From positions 5,642,001 through 5,706,000 of the forward strand of contig NC_068569.1 in the NCBI RefSeq assembly GCF_025698545.1: a stretch of DNA of 64,000 nt, written 5' to 3'. Below the pieces are notes generated by a model. The model was not told the origin of the DNA. It saw nothing but the letters and a program-made list of their open reading frames with translations, and ran no database searches. The stretch's first letter is position 1. Each line of letters starts with the position of its first letter. Below are positions 11,778-24,588 of the stretch, one piece after another. The DNA comes from Gossypium raimondii (lineage: Eukaryota > Streptophyta > Magnoliopsida > Malvales > Malvaceae). Position numbers and translations under genes: made by a program.

Positions 11778-14092
11778 TTATTGAACTGATTTTTCCACAA
11801 GAAGTGATGGGTCTACCTTCATTCTCAGGCCTTTTCCATATGTGGCGATGAGAAGAGCCTCAGCCCTTCCTTAAAAAGCTCAAATAAAACAGAAGCCAAT
11901 GAGAATAGAATAATCAAGTTAAAAATGTCGAGAAGAGAATATCTACAAATACAGTTAGGGAGACCTTGCTTAAATCAAACTTTATCTTCCAATCTTGGCT
12001 CAAAACTCAAAATATACGACTAGACAGATCATTTGCTAAGAGTAGGTGAATAATGATGAGCATGCTTATTTGTCAAGGTTCAAAGGTAGCAGAGGTGCAA
12101 AGGGCTTGCTTAATAGCATCAACCAACAAGTCGATAAGTGGCAGTTTTGTTATAGCGAGTTTATCAGGAACAAGGCAGAGAACAAAGAGTCACATAGCTT
12201 TAGCAATTAGGAGCTTATAAACAGTTGTCTGATAACAAAATGAGATAAATGCCTAACTGGAAATAAGGGGGAAAGAAAATTAAGAATATGGACTGTAACT
12301 GCTACATTATAGCAGATGACAGGAAATTTTACGTAATGCAAATGGTGATTCTTTACAGTTTAAGTATTAACAATAACAAATAGAGATTAGAATGCTATAT
12401 ATTTGGAAACCAGAAGACGTACCATGATCCTTTTTCCTTTTCAACATATCACTTAATGAGGGAAACAAAGTTGATGCAAGTCTCCGACTATCATCCTGTC
12501 AAAAACCAGAATGATAACAAATACACTTAGAAAAATCACAATTGAGGCGGTAAGATAGCTTAAACTGTCGCTTTGAAACTTAAGACACATTCAGGCATGC
12601 AATGATTGAGACTGATACCTATGGGAAGAAAAACTTAAGACACCAGTATAACAGTTTTTTCCTTGTTTATCTCAAATTAGCAATTGGTCAATAGGCAAGA
12701 ACTAGTTATTAGATAATAACACTATTATACCAACCTTTGTAGAGCCAGCTCCAGCAAGTTCAAACTCTCTCTTCCACGACAAAGATGACACTGGAACTAC
12801 AGAAAACCCCGAGGCAACTAGTATCCCGATCCATAATCCATACCCAAATCCTCCACTCCACCAACCCTTGATTAAGAAATAAGAAAATTATATCAGCACA
12901 AACTATTGAAATCTTGGAGCAATTGATCCAACAGTTCTTTTCCAACAGATGAATGTATAAGAATACAGAAGGAAAGGTGCTAAAAAAGTCCACAAAGAGA
13001 TGCCAAATAGTTATTAAAGCTTGAGAATTCCACTCGAAGGTCTCAGGTCAGGACTTCGGGAAAGGGGAGGTTGAATTTTGCAGGACGGGAAAGGACTACC
13101 TCTCCTTTTTGCAGCTCAAGGCTAGTAGGCTTCCATAAGTACAGAAAGTAAAATAACTTGGAAAACATTTAAGGCAACAGAATTTGCAAGAGGAAACACA
13201 AGTGTGATAACACCAATAAAAAAAGCAAATTAGGGTTGCAAGAAAGAGACACAAATAATGGTAGCAATGATGATGATGATGACGATGACAAACAGGAATA
13301 ATAATAAAATGATTGGAAAGAGTCCAACAAAATTCAGTTATGGTAACAATGCTAACCTGTTTCCCATCTTTTGGAAAGGGAACAGATTGCTCTATATATG
13401 CAGCAGTACCTGGAGTAAAGACTAGCTCAATCAATGCACAAGTAAAAGTGGAGCTGAATCGACACATAAAGAGAAAGATTTAGAGAGGGATACCAATAGG
13501 AGCCTCCAAACTTTGAAGCAACCGAACAATAGACCGTGCATCTAAACGTTTTCGAACTCTGTTGCCAACTTGAACAGGCAAGTGCGGCGAATCAAATACC
13601 TAATATCGAACAATTTAACATAAGAAAATCCATGTCCTAACCCAACCCATTGCACCAATTAACAGGTAATTCGAGAATTTTATTTTAGCAATAAGCTGAC
13701 AAGAAAAAAGTGATATTTGAAGTGCTAGCAAAAAGTACCTGAGCAAAGGAACCAGACGAGTCACTTTTCAAGAAGGCCAAGGCACCAGAGAGGTCAGGGT
13801 CAATACCGATAACCCAAGTGGAATCGGCATTGGTCCGGGTGGGATCGTCAGCAGCGGCGTGAGGGGAAGGGCAAGACAAAGAATCCAACCAACCGGCCTC
13901 GAGAGGAGCAGCACAGAGCTTGAGGCTGTTGCTTGAAGAAACCCTTGTACTTGAAGATGAAAGAGAGGATGAGGAGAAAGGTACAAGTTTCGAAGAAGAA
14001 GAAAAGAGGAGGGGTTTATAAAGCTTGGAAGAGAGTGAAGCCATGCAATGGGTCCGAGGAAGAAGTTGGATTTCCATGGAACATTCATTCAA
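11778..14092 (-). CDS. MOC1: Chloroplast Holliday junction resolvase MOC1
   Basis: Six exons on the minus strand: 14092-13739, 13599-13494, 13409-13357, 12866-12735, 12495-12423 and 11869-11778. All have GT-AG borders and compatible phases, giving 269 residues. A Ser-rich plastid transit peptide (about residues 17-60) precedes a RuvC-like nuclease domain starting at [16 protein letters not shown], where Asp98 is the expected first catalytic acid. Glu160 (AYIEQS) and Glu243 (RAEALLIA) are the likely other metal ligands by position. The Gly/Trp-rich segment [10 protein letters not shown] follows at 172-181. MOC1 cuts four-way DNA junctions so that chloroplast nucleoids can separate. Met17 (14044) is an alternative start that gives a more typical transit peptide. 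The length is near that of other plant MOC1 proteins, and no disruption is seen. Confidence 0.94.
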
Positions 14093-15185
14093 TTCATTGC
14101 ATTATGTATCAACGTCAACCGGGGAAAATATTTGAGCACGGCAGCGGCTGTTTAACTTGGATAATATTATATACGGCAGCCTATCCAACGGCTTTAAATG
14201 TCAAAACTGAGCTTTTGTTTGGGATTTTTCCCCCTTCCATTTCAGCGGAGAGGCTTGTGAAAATATGAAGCGTAAAATGGGTCTCCTCTCATGTCAAAGA
14301 CCAAGACAGGCAAATGGTATCGTTGTCGTCGTCTAGTAATGCCCAATAAAAGCCTGCCAGAATCCAAAGGAGCTGAGCCCGGAACCAAGCCCAAATACAA
14401 GTTCAAGGCCTGATCTTCCTACATAGGCCACCTAGCTAAACTCATTCACTTATTTATAATGTAGAAATACAAGTTATATTCTATAGTTTTAAAAATAAAG
14501 TTATTATCTTATATATTTTATGATTGAATTGGAATAAAAATAATTAATTTTAATTTGGGTCAATTCAAACCAACCCGAATTAAAATTCACTCTTTTTTTT
14601 AAAATATTAATTGTGTACAAGAATAGCCTACCAAATTTATATAAACTTAAAATAAATTGAAATCGATTAAGCTGGGATAATATGATGGACTAAATTAGAA
14701 AAGAGGCTCCTCATAATGTATGAATGTTTGGTTTTAATAGGAAAAGTGATGCTCGGCTCAAGATTCCTTAAAAAAGAAGATACTGTTACCTCTTACGATG
14801 GAACTCGAGACACGTAACACAAATACAGTTGCATCTTTTTCCTTAAATAGTTGAGGCATTGCTTGCTTGTTAAAATGCACCTTCCTTAAATAACCCAATC
14901 TCAATGGCTGGAAAAGATAAAATAATTTACAATTTCAGAGCTCTAGAAGGTATACATATTTCTTCCATAATCAATGGGGTTTCCAATTCCAAATGGTTTT
15001 CAACAAAACCTTGGTAGTGGGATATACTATATTGGCATGTAAATATGGGAATTTTACATTCACTACGCACTCCACATTCATGCAACTTTCAACTTGATCT
15101 CAGTTTCCAAGAGCATCAATTTGTAGAGCAAAAACTAGATAATTTTTGCACAGAAAGGATGGTGACTTTTTCGCATGCAGGCTGC
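14093..15185. other. Stretch between MOC1 and the F-box gene
   Basis: The left part is the 5' flank and promoter of MOC1 (read leftward). The right part is the 3' region of the F-box gene. A moderately GC-rich frame at 13933-14268 on the plus strand is only the antisense of MOC1 exon 1 and its leader. No other gene is seen. Confidence 0.5.
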
Positions 15186-18068
15186 CTACTCCAGGATTTC
15201 AGATGGCCAAAGGCGCTTCCATGTGGAAATCTCCTCCTCATTGCAAAGTTTTCTGATTCCTCCATAAAATCCATCTGCCTCGTTTCCTTCCTCTCGGTGT
15301 TCTTTCCGATTGATTGTGGCACGCCTCCACCTTGAGCCTGCGGTGTACTGGTTGAATTCTAACACCACTGTATCTGTTAGAAACCACACAGTAACTCGAT
15401 CATCAATAATTAATTATGCTACACTGCACATTCAATTCAATACAAGAAACCCAACACCATTATAATTTAATTCCTGCAACTGTAAGAACCACATCGGAAA
15501 AAATCCCAAAACTGAATTAATCAACTTATCCTAACAGGTGGACACCCAGGAATACTTGTCTGCTTAAAGTATATTTATCCTTTTCAAGTTGAAAATGATG
15601 ACCAAAAGAGACCCTTTTCTTTCTTTTTTATGTTGATGGAGAAAGGATAGGAAATTAGTGCTGATGTAAGTCGACTAGTGGGGCATTTGAGCTCCGTTGG
15701 TATAAAAAACTAGTGAAAATGAATCAAAATGTTACAAGTGTAGAACAACCATTCCAGCCCCACACAGCTGAAAGATTCCAAATAAGCAAACAAACAGAGT
15801 CCACAGGAGACATTGGGTTCTTTTCAGTGTGGTTGGCCATAAATATTCTGCTGATATAGAAGTTATCAACATGCTGGTGGAAATTATGACATAATGAAAA
15901 CGATTCATCTTTTGGGACCAACACAACAGCGCAACTCATGAACCAAGTATTGCAAATATAAGATTCATGAAAGTGACCTGCCCTAACTTTGTGTGTCCTC
16001 CATGAAAGTTAACTTCATATTTATTTCATCCACAATTTCCTGACGCCTTCTTTCATGAATATTAAGCATAAGTATAGCAAATATCTAAACAACTCCTTTA
16101 CTCTCTCTCTCTCTTTCTCTCGTACGGTTAATTTCTTTAAAACAAGTTTAAACCATTCCACTTTGTATCCTCATCTAATATGCAGAAGATATGTCCCTTA
16201 GTCTATCTTCGAAGGCAGATAAAACAGGATGTTCACACTACGAAAGTAATCTTTCAAGACGAAATTGGTGGTTAGATTCTCATTTTAAAGGAAATCCCTA
16301 AGGAATATAATAGACTGCCATTTGAAAGAATAAAAGATGAGATAAAGTTACCACTATTATGGCATCGGCAATAATTATCATTCCCGTCACACGATTCCAA
16401 GTGACCGACTACACCATACCACCAACCTGCAACATATATGGCTACCATATCAGCTGTAAAATCATTAATATGTATTATTTAAAAGAATTTGTTGGCATAC
16501 AAATTGCATTAGAAGTACTTGTAGAAGGATGATTTCCACAATACTAGGGTAAGAATACTTATTATAACAAAGTAGTCTGCTGCTTAATTCTTAGCAGAGT
16601 ATATTTTTGTTCTATGGTTAAAAGCTTTCCTCTAGTCATCAGAGGAATTAAAGATGATATAGGGGGTCACTGGTGTTTTCTGAAAGTGAATAACACAGTT
16701 TCTTCTTCAATGGAAAGTTCCATATATGCAAGTCATGTTTTTTAACACTGCAGTACTTTCATGAACACAACTCTCAATCCTCTTCATCTTAAACCAACAG
16801 AAACTGTGAGGAAAGTTTTGGAGAGAAAGGAAACAGAACTTGTGAAATACTGCAAGGGACTGGTATGAAGAAGAACTAACCGTAAGGGAATTCTTTGTTT
16901 CTTCTCCATTGAATCTCGATGTTATCACCAGGGCGTAGCTCATTCAAGCAATCAGAAATGTGAAGATCATGTGGTGAAGTGTCGAAAGGCGGTGCTCGTA
17001 GCCTTTCCCATGGCACATCGCCCTCTTTGGCGACCGCCCTCCTTCCATGAGGAGGGTACCTAAAATTACCAAACCAATCTAAGATTAATTTCCAAGTATT
17101 AGGCCTATTTTGATCCTCTGAAGCAGAAAAAAATTATTTACAACCAACATACCAAAATCAAAAGTATGTTAATTATGTTCAACTCCCTAATTACCTGGCC
17201 TTGAAGGTGTCAATACGGGGATCATAACTCAGTTCTGCATCATAACATGACAACATAAACCCAACATGGCCATTCTACAGAAGTGCAGAACATAGAATTT
17301 TTAGAATCCAAAAAGGAAACAAAAAACAGCATATAGTTTGCTGGTTAAATTGGATTTAGCAGATGGGAGTTGGAGCTTCATAAGTACCTCACGGTTATAA
17401 ACCTGAGCAGGGAACCAGAATCTGCCAGTTTCAAGAGCAAGAAACCAAGACATGATTGAATCATCTGGCAAAGAACACTGCTTACTACTATCATCAACCT
17501 TTGATTTAATCCACCAAGATGGCCTAACAATTGACAAGACCCTCATCAGACCTTTTGGCTTCCCCTGCATCAAATGGCTTGAATCCTTTCTTGTTCTTAA
17601 AGCTATATGCCATTGCCACTCTCTATAAGCAGCAGGACCAATAATTCTACCCCACTTTTTTTTCATGTGTTTTTCCCAGAAATGGTCACTAATACACCTA
17701 CTCCTCAAAGAGCTGCAAACACCAGCCATACTACAAAGAGCAGCAGGTGGTAGCCTTTCAAGAATGCATTCCAAGACCAAATCTGGTAGGTCCAAAATTG
17801 ACATGGCACTTTCTTCAACCTCCTCAAAGTTATCAACTTTTGAAGTGAAAGACATCTTTTTGAGAGACATTTTGGAAACGACTGTGGTAAAATAAGCAAG
17901 ACCAAGAATGTTTTTGATCAATCTGGAACTGAGAAAAAAGGAAACGTCTTTCCTAAACCAGGGAGACAATAGTCTCATCTCAGCTGCCCATGGTGGGGGT
18001 GGTTTCAAAGTTAAGGACTTTATAAAGAAGATGATGGAGAAACAACTGATGAAGAGGTAAAGTAGCAT
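15186..18068 (-). CDS. F-box protein, At2g26850/At2g41170 type
   Basis: Five exons on the minus strand: 18068-17388, 17274-17195, 17059-16881, 16426-16352 and 15373-15186. Every splice junction is GT-AG with matching phase, giving 400 residues. A hydrophobic N-terminus ([15 protein letters not shown]) is followed by an F-box at about residues 90-135 ([20 protein letters not shown]), expected to bind SKP1 in an SCF ubiquitin ligase. The C-terminal two-thirds is a conserved plant-specific region with aromatic-rich blocks ([20 protein letters not shown]) and ends RLWPSEILE. The target is unknown. I took the first Met because the hydrophobic leader matches what I recall of this small family; Met67 (17870) would remove it. 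The hydrophobic leader is odd for an F-box protein and suggests membrane anchoring. The family call is firm; the function is not known. Confidence 0.9.
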
Positions 18069-19190
18069 TCCAAGATATAGGAGAAAAACAGAAAGAAATA
18101 AAAGGTGAATTCTTTTATGGGTCTAAATACAATGATGTATGGCAAAACAATATAATAATAATAATGGAAGAACTCAGTTGTCTCTCCTGTTCTCTCTCGC
18201 CCTACTTAACCTTCAAAAAATAGAAGTGGGATCTTCAAAACAACAACAGCAAAGACTAACTTTGATGAAAAATCAAAATCAAAATCAAAAAAGGGTTTTT
18301 ATTGGTAAATAATCAAAGCCCACCAAACCCCCCAAAGGTGGGCCTCCCTTGTCAATGACTAATCAGAACAAGGATTTGTAATTAATATAACAAGAAATTT
18401 TTGTTTGGTAACACAAAAGTTACCTCAGAGCCAATCTAAAACCCCTCCAATACAAAGCTTACCAAGTAGTACTGTAACAAAGAGCTCCTTCCCCCTTTTT
18501 TTTTTTAATGGAAGAGAAAAAAAACTCGGTCGTACAGACAACCTAAATAGCCGTCATGTAATGAGAGAAGATCTAGTGGATGCACCCAGAAACAGGAGAA
18601 TGAAGGAAGATGGTGGTGGTGGGGTTCCTGAGATCTGATATGGGTTTCTGACACCTGGAAAATTATGCCCCCAAAATAATATTTATCGATGATAAACACG
18701 TCTAGATACAAAGACCCATATCCATAAAATCTCTGAGAAACAGTACCCTTTTGCTCAGAAAAGAAAACGAAAAAACATAAATTTCTTTTCTTTTTGAATA
18801 TAATAAGGTGAAGGGAAAAAATTCCAAAACAATAAATCTGGGTTAGTTCGGAATTGAAAGAAAAGACGCCGAAAACAGAAAGAAAGAAAGAGATTGAGCA
18901 ATTTGATGAACAAGTAGATGAACTCACCTTTCCTCGCCAATTTTGGCCTTGTTCATCAAATTCTCTATCTCTTTTTTTTTTTTTTTGGTTCTTGGAAAAA
19001 GAAAATATGGGTAGGGATGGGGGACAGTTAGAGGAAGACTAGGAATGGGCGGTTAAGGTTAAAAGGAGTAATTAAATTTATGTGGATATTAATAAAGAGA
19101 AGCAGTGAAGTGAGAAAAATTATTATATTCATCTGATATTCTCTGATTTAGTCTTCGTTTTTACGAGTTAATGAAATGTGGGAGGACAAT
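18069..19190. other. Upstream region of the F-box gene
   Basis: This is pyrimidine- and purine-rich leader and promoter DNA of the F-box gene, which reads leftward from 18068. Several frames on both strands (18405-19042) are low-complexity, Ser/Phe- or Lys-rich, and are not credible proteins. A leader intron is possible, since a purine-rich strip with splice-like sites lies near 18600-18960. Confidence 0.4.
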
Positions 19191-19198
19191 CCGTTTAG

Positions 19199-19441
19199 CC
19201 ATACAAAGCAACCGTTGGGATAACGTATGTAGAAGGAATCTTGGATATTAAAAAGGCTTGGGATGTGTTCAAGTGGCCTGCCCACCTGTTATTTAGCGCT
19301 TTGGACCATTCAGGTTTCACCACCTGGCAGTTGAGTATTGGAGATGGTGAAGCCAATAGAAAGCCTTGGATAGCTGGTATTTTGGGTATTAACTTAGCTG
19401 CAATCTCCGCCATCTTTCAGTCAATTATTGATCGTATCTAA
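19199..19441 (+). other. Unassigned open frame, possible terminal exon
   Basis: A plus-strand frame opens right after an acceptor-like TTTAG at 19194-19198 and runs to a TAA at 19439-19441. The 80 codons have balanced composition, unlike the surroundings (PYKATVGITYVEG..., AWDVFKWPAHLLFSALDHSG, ending FQSIIDRI). The last 25 residues would make a hydrophobic helix (WIAGILGINLAAISAIF). I do not recognise it. No upstream exon was found. The opposite strand is also open (19195-19413), so the coding strand itself is uncertain. It may be a stray exon of a broken gene or a captured fragment. Confidence 0.3.
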
Positions 19442-21397
19442 AGGAAATTAGCTGGGTGAAAATCTTAATGGTTATCTCAGGGTGGTGACAACCTTCTCAT
19501 GTGCTAAGGCTCTTAATATCGTCACCTATAGAATTAATAAAATAATTCCTTTAGGCCTACGACTTGCAGAATATATATGAATGAGACTCTCCTTAGATAA
19601 TGCTAATTCAACCGAATCCATGCTTCTATCGAAATATTTTGCCACTTAGCATCCAATTTGATTCATGCTTATTCTAACAACTACAAATCACATTCAATTA
19701 GAAATTTTATAATAAAGTAAAATCAAACCATTATTAAACACAAATAAATTAATAATCTAGATAAGTCTAAACACTAAATTCAATATCAATGAACATAAAA
19801 ATTTAGTTTAAAATTGGACGCCAAAATGTCGGGCAACTGATAACAAAAATTACGGGTAGAAGCCCAATTATGGAACCTTCAAGCTGACCTAGAGATAATT
19901 ATTGTTTTAATTTCTTTTCATTGACAATTACACGTACTGTGAACTAGTTTATCTATACAAGTTATGTTCCTTCTCTACCTAAAAAATGATAACAAAAGTT
20001 AAGGTGGAACTGGGAAAGGACAGTTTTTTTTTTCTTTTCTGAAAGAAGGGAAAGGGCAGTTGAGCCACTAGCTTGTTAACACGTGACTTTCACGTGCTTG
20101 TTGCTTTTCTTTTACTTAAAAAAATTTTATCTCCTTTGTCTTGGTCCAATCGAAAAGGAGTTCCAATTTATAAGCTATTCTTTTATATTTTTAATAATAT
20201 TATACAGTATTTTTATTTTAGGGATAAAAGGTGTATTATGTGAAAGTATTAAAATTATAGTTTTTTCACTTTTTTATTTTTTGTAAATTAAAAAATTATA
20301 AATTATATATGTAACATATAAAATAAAATAGAATTACATCAACAAAATCATCTGCATGTGCTGCTAATTAAGCAAATAAAGGACATGCCATCATCATCAA
20401 CTGTTGAGCAAAGGACTTATTTGATGAAATTTAAAAGATCGAGTACTCGGTGCAATAAAACAACACGACTTCATTGATGTTTTTCATTATTTGTTCAGAG
20501 ACTTTACACCATTCAACTAAAATATATATAATCTCTCTTTAAAATATATATAATTATTTCTAAAGTCGAAAATGTTCCATTTGTTCTTAAATAGTATCTT
20601 CCGAAAGTATTTTTATTTCATCAATGAATGTCTTGATAGAATATATCAATTTTTAAAATTGAGTTTTATTCGTTTTTAAGCAATTCAACGAGAAATTTCC
20701 TTACTTGTCTAATTTATAATGAATCAAGATAATCATTCGTTCCACTATAAATACTTATAAGTTCTACCACCATAAGAGGAGTTGATTGAAATTGTTTAAG
20801 CAACTCACGTAATCATTGTCCTTGTGCAAATTGACTTCGAGTAACTTTATCGAGATCAGAAGTAAATTGCTTAAATGCATATAATTCGACGAATTGTATT
20901 AATTTCAATTTTGATTTACCAGTGACTCACGGCCTGTAAGTTTCAATAAATCCAACCCACAATTTTTCTTTTTTTCTTTTTTTCTTTAAGCAAGTTTTTT
21001 TTTTCAAATGTTTTAGTGAGTTTTTTTTTCATGTTCATTTTACGATCCATATTTGAGGTTCGTGGTGGTCCTCTAACATATTGTCTCTGATGTTTGAACT
21101 TGTATAATTTTTTAATAATGCAATATATCTTACCACTAAACCCAAAACTTATAAAATTTAACAAGTTTTTAATATTTAATATTAAGATATAATATAATTT
21201 TTTTAGTTGCAATTTAATATTTTGCATGTATTACTATAATTTTCTCTTAAATCCTAAAATCTTAAACTCTCATCCCTCAATCTTAAAGTGTTAAGTTTTA
21301 TAAAATTTTAAAACCCTAAACCCTACTCTTTAAATTCCTAAACCATCATCCATCAACCTTAAAATTCTAAATTTATTTATAAATTTTAAAATCTGCC

Positions 21398-21735
21398 ATC
21401 AGCCCATCTATTTTCCACAAATTTAAAATTTAATCCCTATACTTTTATTTTCAATCATTTAATCATTCTATTTTTCATATTTCAAAATTTTAGTCATTTG
21501 TTAACACCATTAAATTTTTACGCTAAAATTGTTAGTGTGACATCTTGAAATAAATAAAAAACTCACTTGATAATCATGTAACAAAAAATAACGTTTTAAT
21601 GAACTTAATTTAACAAAATAATTTTAAGTGTTAACAGTTAGATCTAAATTTTAAAATTTGAAAGTAGATGGGCTGATTTCCTAAAAGTAAAAGTATAAAG
21701 ACTAAATTTTAAAATTTTAAAACATAGGACTTATG
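21398..21735. repeat. MITE-like inverted-repeat element
   Basis: ATCAGCCCATCTATTTTCC near 21398-21416 and its near-exact reverse complement near 21660-21685 (AAAGTAGATGGGCTGAT) are each bordered by AT-rich sequence also shared in inverse (TTTAATCCCTATACTTTTA against TAAAAGTATAAAGACTAAA). The core carries TTGTTAACACCATTAAAT and its echo AAGTGTTAACAG. It probably belongs to the same loose class as the element at 8 kb. Confidence 0.5.
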
Positions 21736-22749
21736 ATACAGTTTAACTGAAAAATTGCAAGTAAAATTGTTCATGAAACTCTTAAGAGTTACAGACTGTT
21801 AGAAAATGTTTTTCCACAGAGGAGTCTGAATTGTTATATTTATTTTTAGAATATAATAAAATAAAAAATAACTGACATCAAATTAAATCCATTTGTGAAG
21901 TTTTTTTACTTCACTCTTTCGATCCTCTATTACCCCAACACTTACTCTTAACGCAATCAAGTGTTTTTTTTTAAATCAAATCATACTTCCCAATTTGGAT
22001 GGAAATTAATGATATCTTAAAGAGGAATTTTAAAATTTGAAATCACAATCTCACGTTTAGATAGGAATTTCAAAACCCGAAATTACAATCCACGTGATGC
22101 TTGCATAAAAAAGATTATTTGGCTAACAATACTAAATTTAGTAATATAGAAATAATCTCATTTTATTTGACTACTGAGGATTAAAGATGGAATGTTGAAT
22201 TTTTTTATTATATAATTTTGGCCCTTTTAACTCAAACAAAATGCAAAAAGAAATTCTAAGTTCCCCATTAGACGTTAAATTCCCTTGCACAAAAGGAAAA
22301 GAACATTATAATTAACAAATCACTATTTAAATTAAAATTTATATGATACATTAATTTAAGTTGACCTAATTATAATGAATATATATATTCGAAAAATCTC
22401 ATAAGTTCTAATCATATCTTTTTTTTACACAAAATTTAGAACTATTCATAGCTCTTCCTCAACTCATTAATAAAAAGATAATGTGCTTCAGCACACTTGA
22501 ACCTACTTTCTCCTGTATTGACAATAATGCGCATGCCAATTTATAATTAATATTTATATGTAAAGACATTTTTATAATTGGCACATTCCATTTAATTTTC
22601 ACATCTTTTAATCTTTAAACCTACATTTTTGTCAAATCACTCTAAAATGAATGAAAAAAACTAACTTTTGTTAACTTTGCTGACGTTATTATCTTCTAAT
22701 TTAAAAAAAGTTACTTTTTTTATATTATCAATCCGAAATTTAAATAATA

Positions 22750-22912
22750 GAATACATTTTTTGGGTGAATTATAAGAGGAGGTCAAAGCTCTAATAGCAA
22801 CGAGACTAGTGTGATTTGAATTCAGGTCACACCTAGGATGGTGACCACCCTGAATATCAGGCTAACACGCGGAGTTCGATAATTAACAGCTTGATCAGTG
22901 TTATTAATCATT
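22750..22912. repeat. Possible SINE-like fragment
   Basis: This GC-richer patch in AT-rich DNA contains AGGAGGTCAAAGCTCTAAT and TGATTTGAATTCAGGTCACA; the latter is reminiscent of a degraded polymerase III B box (GGTTCGANNCC). No poly-A tail or target duplication was confirmed. Confidence 0.25.
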
Positions 22913-23285
22913 GTCTCCTAAATTTTTTTAATTAAAATTATCCCTTAAAATGTTACTTTGCAAATGATTTTTACTCATGTACTATTTATTAAGAACAGGC
23001 TAGCAATTAAATAGTTTAGAATTTTTTAAAAAAATTCTTAACTTGGGTCAATTGAATAATAAAATTTATTATATTAAAGTCAAACAGAGGCGGAGCCTCT
23101 AAGGAGCTAAAGGGTTCAAGATTTGCGGAATTAGATTAAGTTGACCCGCTCAAAAAAAAGTGGGTTCATAATTGAATTAAGAAAACAAACTAAAACTCTA
23201 TTGTTATTTATGTTTTCTATATTTAAACGTTTCCAATTAATTGGATTATCAGTTATAATTAGGTCAACTTAAATTATTTTTTAAT

Positions 23286-23572
23286 GGGTCAACTACAAAA
23301 ATAGTCACTTTTGTTTGCCTCAGGTTACATTTTAGTCAATTATGTTTGAAATGTTACGTTTTAGTCACTTATGTTATTATTTTGTTACGAAGTGATCACT
23401 CTTCCGTTAAGTTTCGTTATCTCCTTAACGGTAATCCTACGTGGCAGTCTAACTAGATTTTAAGTGCCAACTTGGATTTCCTAATGGGATGAGAATTGAT
23501 TTTTAATTAAATAAATTTAATTAATTAAAAAATTTAAACCCTAAATCTTAGTTAAAAAACCGTTCATCTCCC
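23286..23572 (+). repeat. Left terminal inverted repeat of the Pack-MULE
   Basis: It is the near-perfect inverse of 24302-24588. It starts GGGTCAACTACAAAAATAGT and ends near CCGTTCATCTCCC, and contains the motif CTCCTTAACGGTAATCC. Confidence 0.9.
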
Positions 23573-24007
23573 GCACTTGGGTTTTTGCATCTTTAATTTC
23601 TTGATTAATTGGTGAGTTCTTTTCATTCTTCAATCACTTAATGCATCGTTTTGTTTCTTTAATGTTTAATGTTATATTGAATTCATTGTTAAAGATTGTT
23701 TCTTTGGTCTATTATTTGAATGAGAGACACATGGATTTTAAGTTTTGAATTCACTGTTAAAGTGTCTCAAAAGTTTGAATTTCCAATTATTTTTTTAACT
23801 TTATTGGGGTTAACAATTTTTTTAAAGCTTGAACTCCTGTTTTTTCCATTGACGTAGGGTGTTGGAATTCACTGTTTAAAGGTTCCCATTTATTAAAGCA
23901 TGAATTCACTGTTAAAGCGTCTCAAAAGCTATGAACTCTTTTTTTGCCATTGATGTAGGGTGTTGGAGATTCATACTAATTTACATGTGATTTAAGTTTT
24001 TAGAAAA

Positions 24008-24253
24008 ATGGGTAATTTTTTAGGGTCAGAATGGATCCCTCAAAGCAAGAAACAAACCAAAAAAAAAGCTTCTAAACCGATGGCTAGGAAGGAAACCCAA
24101 GAATTCCAATTTGTTGTTTACAATACCATGACTCAGCAAAAGAGGTTTTCAAACCCAAAACCCTGAAAAGTTCACATGTATGTCTCATGTGACTATGATT
24201 TCAGTCACCTTGGACATGCTCGTGCTGCCGTTTCCTTTGATGTCCTTTACAGG
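24008..24253 (+). pseudogene. Captured first-exon fragment of cytosolic cysteinyl-tRNA synthetase
   Basis: Read on the plus strand from about 24080, the sequence gives MARKETQEFQF, then VVYNTMTQQKRFSNPKP, a stop, KVHMYVSCDYDFSHLGHARA and AVSFDVLYR. This is the N-terminal catalytic start of CysRS: the first zinc-ligand Cys region and the HIGH-type motif (HLGHAR). It stops at TACAG followed by GTGCAT, an apparent exon-end splice donor, so the copy was taken from genomic DNA and includes the exon-intron border. Compared with the plant enzyme as I recall it, there is a stop after NPKP and a short deletion after MYV (the CGVTAYD region reads SCDYD). The aminoacylation domain is not present beyond this exon, so it cannot encode an enzyme. 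Confidence 0.88.
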
Positions 24254-24301
24254 TGCATAATTTGTCTTAGAGAAACCCCTTAAAGAAAATTAAAAAATGG
24301 G

Positions 24302-24588
24302 GGGAGATGAATGGTTTTTTAACTAAGATTTAGGGTTTAAATTTTTTAATTAATTAAATTTATTTAATTAAAAATCTATTCTCATCCCATTAGGAAATCT
24401 AAGTTGGCACTTAAAATCTAGTTAGACTGCCACGTAGGATTACCGTTAAGGAGATAACGAAACTTAACGGAAGAGTGATCACTTCGTAACAAAATAATAA
24501 CATAAGTGACTAAAACGTAACATTTCAAACATAAGTGACTAAAATGTAGCATGAGACAAACAAAAGTGACTATTTTTGTAGTTTACCC
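24302..24588 (-). repeat. Right terminal inverted repeat of the Pack-MULE
   Basis: It is the inverse partner of 23286-23572. Its outer end on the minus strand starts GGGTAAACTACAAAAATAGT and is followed immediately by the 9-bp duplication TTTTTTAAT. Confidence 0.9.

Larger units (their letters stand above)
19442..23084. other. Repeat-rich intergenic stretch
   Basis: Very AT-rich DNA with no supported gene. It holds the inverted pair at 21400-21740 and a possible SINE-like piece at about 22750-22912. The minus-strand frame 20943-21227 is Lys- and Phe-rich low complexity. Confidence 0.45.

Noticed and set aside
13933-14268. 111-codon plus-strand frame over the MOC1 5' end
   Set aside because: It is antisense to MOC1 exon 1, whose exon structure and protein match are strong.
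22830-22860. TAGGATGGTGACCACC resembling the 3' part of 5S rRNA
   Set aside because: Only a short stretch is similar and the rest of the 5S gene is absent; at most part of a SINE-like repeat.
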